DNA from: Aquatica leii
Taxonomy: Eukaryota > Arthropoda > Insecta > Coleoptera > Lampyridae
Reading direction: 5' to 3'
Assembly: GCA_035610365.1 (NCBI GenBank)
Contig: CM069436.1
Span: 43,868,602-43,932,601 of the forward strand
DNA length: 64,000 nucleotides
The position numbers and the translations under genes are program-made. Below the pieces are notes generated by a model. It was not told the origin of the DNA. It ran no database searches and saw nothing but the letters and a program-made list of their open reading frames with translations. Of the stretch, positions 56,110 to 64,000 are shown one piece after another. Within the stretch, counting starts at the first letter, position 1, and each line of letters opens with the position of its first letter.

Positions 56110-56960
56110 TACTAAAAAGTAAAGATTTATAAGACATTATCACTGGTATTAAGGAAAAACCTGATGGAAAAGAAAAAAACTGGGAAAAGGCAAATACGAA
56201 AGCTCAAGAATTAATAGTGGCAGGAATGGAAGAATCCAAAATAGCACACATTCTATCATGCAAAACCGCCTGTGAAAGGTAGTCAAAGCTAAAATCAATT
56301 TATGATAAGGAATCGCAAGAAAGCGTTTATTTAGTAGAACAAAAGTTTTTATAGCAGAATTAAAACATGATAATATATCAAAATTATATCTGAATTAGAA
56401 GAAATACAAATGAAATTTAAACATGCAGGAGAGGAAGTTTCGGTGATGATAACAAAAGTTATTATGTCATTACCAGAAAATTACAAATATTTTAGATCCG
56501 CATGAGAGTCTGTTGCAATTGAAAACAGAAATTTAAAAGAATTAATTTCACGATTGCTGATAGAAGAATGACAAAAGTCCACAGAAGAAGTAACGGCAGC
56601 AAGTAGAGGCCAAGGTTATAGCAAAGATGTGTCTATAAAAACAAAATTTGGCGGCTACAGAAGAGAACACAGAAAGTTCCATTTTTGCAAGAAACAAAGA
56701 CACTTAATGAAAAATTGTTGTTTTAAGAACAATAAAAGTAATGACAACAATGATAATCAACTAGAACAAAACGATTTGTGTATGGATACAGGTGCAAGTG
56801 AGCATATGTGTATGAAACGTGAATTGTTTGATGGTTTAAATATGTGCAATGTAAAAAGGCAGGCAAAGATTGGAGATAGAACAGCTTTAAACGTAGAAGG
56901 AATAGGAACAATCACATTAGATGCATGGAATAGAAAACGTTGGATAAAAACATTGTAAAC
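56110..56960 (+). pseudogene. Copia gag and protease region, broken
   Basis: Gag-like pieces include LEEIQMKFKHAGEEVSVMIT (56,396-56,455), LPENYKYFRS near 56,475 and a CCHC knuckle FHFCKKQRHLMKNC (56,680-56,720) whose first Cys is replaced by Phe. A 109-codon open frame (56,629-56,958) then contains LCMDTGASEHMC (56,776-56,811), the DTGA active site of the aspartic protease. After 56,958 the sequence jumps towards the integrase, so the C-terminal part of the protease is damaged. The knuckle would bind RNA and the protease would process the polyprotein. Confidence 0.8.
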
Positions 56961-57019
56961 TTTGGCATCAAAATTTTGAGCATGTCAAAAAATAGCATTA
57001 ATTATTTGAAGGACTATAG

Positions 57020-57800
57020 GCAACCATTTTGCTTAGGATGTTTATATGGTAAACAACACCGAATTTCTTTTAAAGAAAGTAAATCAAGAACCGACAAACT
57101 ATGTAAATTAATTTAAAGTGACATATGCGGTCCATTTGAAACAAATTCTCTTGTAGGAGCTAAGTATTTTTTATACCAGTTATCGACAAGTTTATTTTCT
57201 AGAAAATAAAACAGAAGTTTTACAGAAATTAGAGGAATTTACAGATAGTACAGAAAATGTAACAGGCAAAAGAATCAAGTGGTTGCGAACAGACGATGGG
57301 TTAGAATTTATGAATAATGGCTTGAAGAACATACTTAAAAGACAATTAATTGAGCATCAAAAGTCGGTTAATTATACTTTACAACAAAATCGCCGAGCTG
57401 AAAAAGAAAACCGAACGTTAGTTGAGATTGCAAGAACCTTAATACATGCCAGAAATTTATGTGCTGAAGCGATCAATACAGCAGTGTATGTTTAGAACAG
57501 AACAGGAACAAGTTCAATTGAAGAAAAAACTCCTTATGAACTGTGGTATGGAAGAAGTATCAATTTAAAAGTTTTCAGAGAGGTTGGTGTTACGACTCAT
57601 ATTCCTAAAAAAAGAGACTAAAACTGGATCCAAAATGTAAAATTGGAATTCTAGTAGGTTATGGAGAGAAAACAAAAGGATACATAATTTATTTTCCAGA
57701 AACTAAAAAGGTAGAAATTCTTTGTGATGTACTATTCTTGGAAAATTATTATAAGCAATCACAAAAAGTGACAAATTTCCGAAAACAAAGAAGAGCACTT
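57020..57800 (+). pseudogene. Copia integrase region, broken
   Basis: PFCLGCLYGKQHRISFKESK near 57,028-57,085 is the zinc-binding pre-integrase end. SDICGPFETNSL (57,118-57,153) holds the first catalytic Asp (D in SDICGP), and WLRTDDGLEF (57,280-57,310) holds the second. QQNRRAEKENRTLVEIART (57,382-57,438) holds the catalytic Glu in EKENRT. KLDPKCKIGILVGYGEKTKG near 57,620 is the C-terminal part. Frames change several times, and a deletion lies between the first and second Asp. The DDE triad is still readable. It would insert the cDNA; here it is inactive. Confidence 0.82.
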
Positions 57801-58019
57801 CATTGAAGAAAAAAATGACAAAAAAATGTAGACATGGAAAACAAACCTGATAGTGATAAAATAGAAGAAGAAAATTGCGTTAATGACCAATCAGAGACAA
57901 TTTGAGAGATAGAAGACATATCAGAAGACTTTCAACTAGAAGACTATAGTTTTTGTAACATATGTGAAAGTGATGAATTGACATATGAAAATGCAATTAC
58001 AGGAAATGATAAAGATGAG

Positions 58020-58740
58020 TGAAAAAAGGTAAGAGATCAAGAGCTACCAGTGTTAAGTGAAAACAATACATGGATAGAGGTTAGAAAGCCTGAAAACAGT
58101 GAAATTATAAACTTAAAGTGAGTGTTTAAAACTAAGAATAATTAAAACGAAAAACAATATAAAGCCAGACTAGGTGCAAAAGGTTTTCAACAAAAGGGTA
58201 TATTCTATTTAGGTGAAATTTATGCGTTAGTAGCTAAAATGGCAAAATTTCGTGTTGTTTCGGCATTGGCTAATAAATTTAAATTAATAATTTTTTTAGA
58301 TGAATGTACTAGGAGTTTTTCTTTACGGTAATATTAATGAAATTGTTTACATTTATAAACCTAAAGGTTTCATTGATGGTAAAGACGATAATGTGCTTAA
58401 GCTAAACAAGTCGTTATATGGACTTCAAAAGTCACCTTTGTATTGGAATGTAAAATTTAATGTAATAATGTTGGAATTAAGATTTCAACTAAGTAAAAAT
58501 GATTATTGTCTTTATAATCAAACTGTCGGAAAAGATCAAATTTATATTTTATTTTATGTAGACGATCTGTTATTAGTTGGTTCAAATTTAAACGAAATTA
58601 ATAATATAAAACAAAAATTGCAAAACATTTTTATAATGAAAGATTTAGAGAAAATTTTAAATTTTCTTAGGATAAATGTCGAACACGATTTAGTTAATAG
58701 AATTACTCAAAATGATTAACAAAGATATTTGAAATTGGTT
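58020..58740 (+). pseudogene. Copia reverse transcriptase, broken
   Basis: The region starts with a conserved entry block (ELPVLSENNTWIEV, near 58,040-58,080) and continues in a 139-codon open frame (58,300-58,719) with LNKSLYGLQKSPLYWN (58,408-58,455), a hallmark of Copia polymerases, and FYVDDLLLVGS (58,552-58,584) with the catalytic YVDD pair. The first catalytic Asp should lie in the preceding block at about 58,300 (FLDECTRSF...), which is frameshifted, so the palm is incomplete. KDLEKILNF near 58,640 replaces the usual thumb-proximal motif. Confidence 0.85.
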
Positions 58741-58869
58741 TTGGAAAAGTATGGAATGTTAGATTGTAAAACTGTATCAACTCCATTAGAAGTTAAAGTT
58801 GATAATGAAGAACTTAATGTTGTACGTACTAGTTAAGAAACACATTGTAGACAAGTGATAGATTTATTA

Positions 58870-59425
58870 TAATGTGTGCAATGCTAGGAACTAGACCAGA
58901 TACATGTACGGAAATTTCATACTTTAGCAGATTTCAAAGTAAACCAAGCCAGGAATTATGGCGTTTGTTACAACGAATTTTAAAATACATACAAGGAATT
59001 CTTGGTTTAAAATTGGTGTATAAATCAAATCCGACTAAAATAGTTGTTGGTTACGCAAATGCTAACTGGGTAATTTGGAAAACCGTAAGTCAACTACGGG
59101 TGTATTTAAATTGTTTGATTGTCCAGTATCTTGGTCATCCAAAGCACAGCTCACAGTTGCCTTGTCTTTCACAGAAGCGGAACACATGGCGCTTACTGCA
59201 TCTACTTGTGAAGCAGATTGGTTAAAAAGTTTACTAATAGAAATACGAGCTATAGATAGTAAAACACATATTATTATATTTAAAAATAACCAATCGGTTA
59301 TACGTGTAGCTAAGCATCCAGAATTGCAGAAGCGATTAAAATACGTGGATATAAGGTACCATTTCATACGAGAGAAAGTTGAATCTGGTAAAATTGAAAT
59401 TAAATATTTAAACACCTACAGCTAA
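58870..59425 (+). pseudogene. Copia RNase H region with intact C-terminal frame
   Basis: Two overlapping frames (58,872-59,225 and 59,075-59,425) together cover the domain: MLGTRPDTCTEISYFSRFQS near 58,880 is the conserved lead-in, YANANW (59,056-59,073) holds the first Asp position changed to Asn, then KSTTGVFKLFDCPVSWSSK, TVALSFTEAEHMALTA (59,153-59,200) with the Glu, and FKNNQSVIRVAKHPELQKR (59,278-59,335), where the usual DNQ has become KNNQ. RYHFIREKVESGKIEIKYLN (59,354-59,413) is the end. The second frame stays open for 116 codons, and a one-base frameshift near 59,075 separates the two. Confidence 0.85.
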
Positions 59426-59504
59426 ATTAGTAATATATTTACTAAGCTCTTACAGAGTGTAAGATTTGTTAAGTTAAGTGATGGCTTAAATCTCTTAGTT
59501 TACT

Positions 59505-59663
59505 TGTTTTTATATTTAATAAGCATTGCATAAGTACGAAAAAGGTGTATAATGAAGGTTAAAGTCCAACGAAGGTAGTTAGAATAAAAAGTTAAGTTGT
59601 TCTATCTAGAGTTTTATTTTGGATACTCAATATATCCAAGACAAGACGGAAGACGAATTTAAC
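59505..59663 (+). repeat. Copia 3' LTR
   Basis: It shares GCATAAGTACGAAAAAGGTG, AAAAAGTTAAGTTGTTCTAT and TTTTGGATACTCAATATAT-like blocks with the 5' LTR, but is about 18 bp shorter near its start. The end is blurred by divergence (ATTTAACGG for ATAACAGG). No good polypurine tract precedes it. Confidence 0.72.
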
Positions 59664-60990
59664 GGTGTACTTGGTTTATAATTCTGACAATTTTTTGACA
59701 AAGAAAAAAAATTTGCAAGGTAAACATGCTTACAACAATCTGTCAAAAACAAACTCATTAATTGCTGCAATCTCAAAGATTTTTATTTTAAAAGTTTACA
59801 ATAATTACTATGTATTTGGCTTATGCTGTTATGTATGTAAGTGCAGAGCCAATATTAAACATCTTCACAAGTGCATTATTTAAGATTCACTTTAAGACAT
59901 ATTAAATACTCAAGAAAATTTAAGACAACAATGTCGATGATTGCAGATTATGTGCAAAAGTCTATTAAAACTCACTACTAGGCTTATACCAATACCAATA
60001 TTTTGTACTTGACTAACTGAAAGTTGCGGTGAAAGTAATTGCTACATTTGGCAAGACTTTATTAAATATAAATGTTTTTTATAACTAATTATTAATTTAT
60101 TAGCAGGATTGACAATCTTCACTGCGTGAGACACAATTTATGATAAAAATACAAGTACAATAGTTCATCATCTCTACACGGGTACCTATGTTTTGTAATG
60201 TCTGAGTCCCATCAAAATCACTAAAACATACTACTGTTTTTATTTCAAATTAAATAACATCTATCATTATTCAAGAACATAGATAATGTAACATTGTTTT
60301 TGTATCTATTTACTGAGCATGATTTGTCTGTTATTAAGAGATAAAGAAGTAAATATTAGAAGTTGCATTTGGGATTAGGTTAAAAACCGTACCAAATTTT
60401 TCCAAACAATTTTAATATTTAAAGTAAATAGGTATTTGAAAACATTGGATTAGAAATATATTTTCAATAAAAAAGAATAATATAAATTACAAAAATCCGT
60501 TTCAACAATACGGAAGGGGGGACCAATTAACATGGTCAGTGACACTCCCACTTACGCTTTCACTGCTGGCCACCTCAACTTTGGAAATGTAAACTGAAAG
60601 CCCTCACTGATACATCGTCGAAAAATTTTTCAAAAATACAAAAAAAGTGACATTCTACTTCAGCAAATAATAAAGTTTGGTTAGATGCTTCAACCCTTAA
60701 AATTACGCTGTTTGTGATAAAAAAATGTATTTTAGAGATATTTAATACATGTTTTATCTCCTAGAATATCTAAAGCAATTATTTTTGGAAATATTGGGTA
60801 TGATACTCTCGTACAATACGATTCCATTATATCAATAGCGACAGTCCGGAGAAGCAGAAAAAAGTTTTTTGTAATTTTGTTGTTTGCGCATTTTACTCAT
60901 TGTTTACAGGTATTTCCATGTCAGTATTAATTGTATTTTTGAAGTGTGACATTGCTAAATTTAAAACAAATTGCTTTTTTGAAAAAAGTT
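59664..60990. other. AT-rich DNA with possible transposase debris
   Basis: Mostly non-coding. GGGGGGACCAATTAACATGG (60,515-60,534) and the more complex flank up to 60,620 could be a worn piece of a mariner-like DDE segment (RGGPIN-like reading), but the match is weak and I do not claim it as a gene. Confidence 0.35.
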
Positions 60991-60999
60991 TGCTGAACA

Positions 61000-61390
61000 A
61001 GTTAAAATAATTTATCTTTACGCAAATGCAAATTAATCTGCTTTAGAAACGTTTAACACAGATATCTAAATAAAAATGTTAACTTCTTGTACGGAAATTG
61101 GAAGCCACTGGTTCTGTAGCAAATATTAAGGTAAAGCAAAATTCTGGATAAAAGAGTGCAGATTAAAATTTTGAGTTAAATTGCTGTACGTCTAACAACG
61201 CTGTTTTACAAAGTTGCAGAATCAACGGTAGTGTTACATGAATAGGTTCGGAAAGTCTTAAAAGCACAATAGTTTTGTACTTACAAAATCCACATTATTC
61301 ATGAACTAGAAAACGTTGATCCTGATAGACAACTTCAATTTTGTGAAACTATAATTGAAAAACAATAACATTTAAAGAAACGGGTTGTAG
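61000..61390 (+). pseudogene. N-terminal (HTH) part of a mariner-like/DUF4817-type transposase
   Basis: Broken frames read VKIIYLYANAN (near 61,002-61,035), then ATGSVANIKVKQNSG-like text (61,105-61,150; EATGSVA is visible with one frame change), and LYLQNPHYS plus ELENVDPDRQLQFCETIIEK (61,275-61,365). A first HTH, the TGSV-x-VK linker, and a second HTH ending in L..DP.RR..FC..I is the N-terminal architecture of the insect transposase family whose C-terminus (NNGQHFEHLL) lies at 9.2-9.4 kb in this window. Many stops; the DDE domain does not follow. No TIRs were identified around it. Confidence 0.6.
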
Positions 61391-61541
61391 TAACTTTTGA
61401 TATTATTTTTTGTTGTAAATATATTCCCAATCGAAAATTTTCAAATTGACACATCAACCATACACTCTATATAAAAAGTTATTCATTTTTTTTTCATATT
61501 TTTTTAGAAATTCCGCTTTTGTTAATTTATGAAACCTTTAA

Positions 61542-62258
61542 TCCCTTAACGTGCACGCTCGAGTTAACTCGAGCGCGCTAAACCGGCCAAAATGTGCACG
61601 ATCGAATTAATTCGAGCAGTCTCATTTCTTTCTGCTGTAATTGTCGCACTCGAATATATTCGAGAATAGAAAATACGCATACAAAACATAAGAAAAAAAT
61701 TGGTTTGATTGATATTTATTATTTACATCTGCATTGTAAGCTATCAAACTTGTTTTTTTAGGAATAAAATGTAGTGTTTTCCAAATATACATGTTATTCT
61801 TAGACGAATTTATAAACACAGGTTTAATAAAGGCGGTTATTTCTTTTATGTTTATTTCATCTTCGCATAGTTTATGACACCTCTTATTGAGAGTTTTACG
61901 ACACTTATTACTTAAATTTTTATACAAGCAGTTGAATTTATAATACGTATTTACATTTTAGAGTATTACTTTCCTTTTCTTTTGTAAAACAAAGAAAACG
62001 CTCTTTCCAAAATATATAAATACAATAATTACTTGTTTTTTTTTTTATTGTTGATTTAGTGGCGATAGACCTTTTTTGTTGCGTAGTATGTAATAGCGTT
62101 GTTAATAGTTATAAAACTGCAAAAACAAGTGTTCACAGAGACTTATTTTGTGTTTTGTTATTACTTTTGGCCAAAATAAAGTTCAAACATGTATTTTCTT
62201 AAATAAAAAAATTGATTTTTTTTAACGGTTTTTTTCAAAAAAAATGTGCGTTAAGGGG
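61542..62258. mobile_element. TTAA-flanked non-autonomous piggyBac-like element
   Basis: TTAA (61,538-61,541) precedes TCCCTTAACGTGCACG, and the mirror CGTTAAGGGG (62,249-62,258) is followed by TTAA (62,259-62,262). The inverted match TCCCTTAACG/CCCCTTAACGC with TTAA duplications is what piggyBac insertions leave. Next to the left end lie three palindromes. The interior is AT-rich; the 101-codon minus frame (61,622-61,927) contains CRKTLNKRCHKLCED but no recognisable transposase domain. At 717 bp it would need transposase in trans. Confidence 0.65.
61556..61672. repeat. Three subterminal CTCGARTTAAYTCGAG-type palindromes
   Basis: GCTCGAGTTAACTCGAGC (61,557-61,574), GATCGAATTAATTCGAGC (61,601-61,618) and ACTCGAATATATTCGAGA (61,649-61,666) are spaced 44-48 bp. 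The first two are preceded by GTGCAC. Arms are conserved as CTCGA/TCGAG while the centres vary. They lie just inside the left terminal repeat and may bind transposase. Confidence 0.8.
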
Positions 62259-62262
62259 TTAA

Positions 62263-64000
62263 TAAAAAATTCGATACAATCCAAACAGCCAAAATGCATC
62301 TCTTTTGTGCTGTACCAAAAGTTGTTCCTGAATTTGGTAGTACACTACTTGAAGTTTTAGTAGTTACTTTTTTGCCTTGAAAATTGACATTTCTTTGCAT
62401 ACGGCAAAAAACATTATCCAAAAGTTGATATTTATTAAAATACTTTTTTAATCATTTTATTGTTATCAAAAATCTTAATAATATACAGTTTTGGCGCACA
62501 TCTTTGGCATGAGTTTAATTATCAATAAATAAAAAAGTGTAAATAAATAATTAATTTTCAAGTTATCTTTCATTTGTAAATAAATTGAATATTTATCAAT
62601 GTTTGTAAAATAATTTTGTAAAGTGCATATATATATTTTAACAACAAAAATAAAATCACAAAAAAATTTCAATAAACAGAAAAAAAGAAAAATTAAGTTA
62701 AGATTTTGTTTGTAGAAAGTATTGCCGATTAATTGCATTTAGTTTGATTAATACATAGCTATTATAAAGATTTACATACAAAAGTAGTATTATTTTTTTA
62801 ACTAATAATAAAGGTACAGCACACGTAACATTAAAAAAAATATGAAAATGTTTGCTATATAAAAACCTTTACAGAAATAATTATTAAAGAGTATTTTTAA
62901 TTAAAGCAAACAAAAGCCTTGAATAAGTTTTGATATTATCATTATCAAAGTAAATTTTACCATATATTTAAGGTTTGAATAACCATTATTTAGAGAACAA
63001 TATGATGTATAAAAAATATCTCATAATGCTAATACAACAATTTACTAATTTTGGTTTGGCAAAATGTTATCAAAAGGATTATAAATATTATTTGTGAGAT
63101 GAAATCAAAAGTAATGTTGTTGAAAACATTAAAGAACGTGTTTAATATTTTTTCATTAAAACTGATACCTATGTCACAAATATAATTATACCAATATAAA
63201 ATTAAGCCCAAATTATTATTTCAAAAGTTTAATCCATTAGATTATTGCTGAATAAAAATTGGTTAATGTAAATTATGCACATAGTAACAGAACTGATTAA
63301 CTCGTTATTTATTTAAAACGTTTACTTATATTTTGTAATTTTTTTTGTTATGTACAATTGGTTCATAAAAATATAAAACAATAAAAATGTATAAAAGCAC
63401 GTTGTTGTTTTTATTTATAACAGTTTGCTACAACTTGTTTCTTTTGATTTTATATTACGTTATATATATTACCATATTCACAACACAAAGAAATCGCGTT
63501 TTTTGTAAGTAAACTTTAAATCTTAAATAAGATAATCTTGTAACAATGTATTGACAGCTAAGGAAACTTTGTAACGATCAATCATTTTTTATAAGAATAC
63601 AATGGTACATAAAAACATTTTTATTAAACGCTGTCAAGTTCTTATACACTGATATGTATTCAGTGTTAAATACTTACACATAAGTTTAGAAAATAAGTGA
63701 TTAATGCTAATTATAGCATATATGTTGATATACAATCAATTTACACATTTGCAAATAAACACTTAATAATAAAATTAAAATTCTTATGTTAATAGTCAAA
63801 TAAACTGCATATTCTACCATAACAAAAAAAATGTACAATCAGTGACAAAAATAACGACCGTCTGTAAGGCAACCAACAATACACGAGTTTTATAGTAGTA
63901 ATATAGTAGTACTAGTCACGTTCTAGCCAAGGACTAATAAATATTATTGCAGTTAAATAAATGCTAAATAATTGCACGGTATAAAACCCATAATTAATTA
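62263..64000. other. AT-rich non-coding DNA
   Basis: Nothing recognisable to the end of the window; short AT-driven frames only. Confidence 0.55.

Larger units (their letters stand above)
55760..59663 (+). mobile_element. Copia-type LTR retrotransposon, two LTRs, decayed
   Basis: Related ~160-177 bp terminal repeats at 55,760-55,936 and 59,505-59,663 share ATAAGTACGAAAAAG, AAGTTAAGTTGTTCTAT and ATACTCAATATAT. Between them lie a primer-binding site, gag, protease, integrase, reverse transcriptase and RNase H in the order that defines Copia (integrase before reverse transcriptase). At 3.9 kb the element is shorter than usual, because a stretch between protease and integrase and part of the integrase and early reverse transcriptase have been deleted. 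Many stops are present. No clear target-site duplication is seen. Confidence 0.9.

Noticed and set aside
61622-61927. 101-codon minus frame as a piggyBac transposase C-terminus
   Set aside because: Several Cys and His are present but not in the cross-brace spacing seen at 35.5 kb.

Overview
The window looks like AT-rich animal nuclear DNA, most probably from an insect. The reasons are the very high A+T content, the absence of bacterial gene organisation, and a dense load of transposable elements of kinds common in insects: Penelope-like, Copia, Gypsy, piggyBac, a purine-rich LINE and long-TIR DNA elements. A beetle is a guess only. I see no complete host gene. At most there are two candidate host exons (26.65 kb and 43.96 kb), set in patches of less AT-rich sequence.

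Layout. 0-4.6 kb: AT-rich DNA with a 2-copy ~470 bp tandem duplication that carries a large palindrome (2.37-3.30 kb). 4.65-8.06 kb: a decayed but nearly full-span non-LTR retrotransposon with a striking purine-rich plus strand. 8.2 kb: a short THAP-like reading frame. 8.64-9.82 kb: a DNA transposon made mostly of long inverted repeats. 9.9-10.7 kb: a mini Penelope-like element (PLE) with inverted terminal repeats. 10.7-24.6 kb: mostly unremarkable AT-rich DNA with a 332 bp inverted-repeat element (17.1 kb), a PLE-like tail (20.1 kb) and a DDE transposase relic (21.5 kb). 24.68-25.63 kb: three tandem ~331 bp units, each with a hammerhead ribozyme on the minus strand. 30.3-34.4 kb: a nested graveyard (tnp2-like transposase, PLE reverse transcriptase and GIY-YIG, an RTE-tailed repeat, another GIY-YIG piece, Gypsy integrase). 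35.36-37.11 kb: a piggyBac element with both TIRs and TTAA duplications. 39.56-41.6 kb: a second decayed piggyBac. 44.3 kb: a solo hammerhead hairpin related to the 25 kb array. 46-50 kb: AT-rich DNA with several palindromes. 50.2-51.7 kb: Gypsy gag-pro debris running into piggyBac debris. 53.1 kb: PLE GIY-YIG debris. 55.76-59.66 kb: a two-LTR Copia element with broken frames. 61.0-61.4 kb: the N-terminal part of an HTH/DDE transposase. 61.54-62.26 kb: a TTAA-bounded non-autonomous element with three palindromes. The rest is AT-rich DNA.

Main discovery. The 24.68-25.63 kb tandem array has the hallmarks of a retrozyme: head-to-tail units of 331-332 bp, each with the hammerhead core CUGACGA, stem II, GAAA, a minimal stem III and a GUC cleavage site closed by a 6 bp stem I. 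Stem I is extended by an outer 14 bp helix. A diverged single copy at 44.31-44.43 kb keeps the same architecture with different bases (covariation in stem I, stem II and the outer helix). Published work on metazoan retrozymes and PLE-linked hammerheads suggests such units are transcribed, self-cleaved, circularised and copied by PLE reverse transcriptase. The window also holds several PLE relics whose tails carry a hammerhead-like CTGANGA...GAAAC core. Whether any of it is active cannot be decided from sequence alone.
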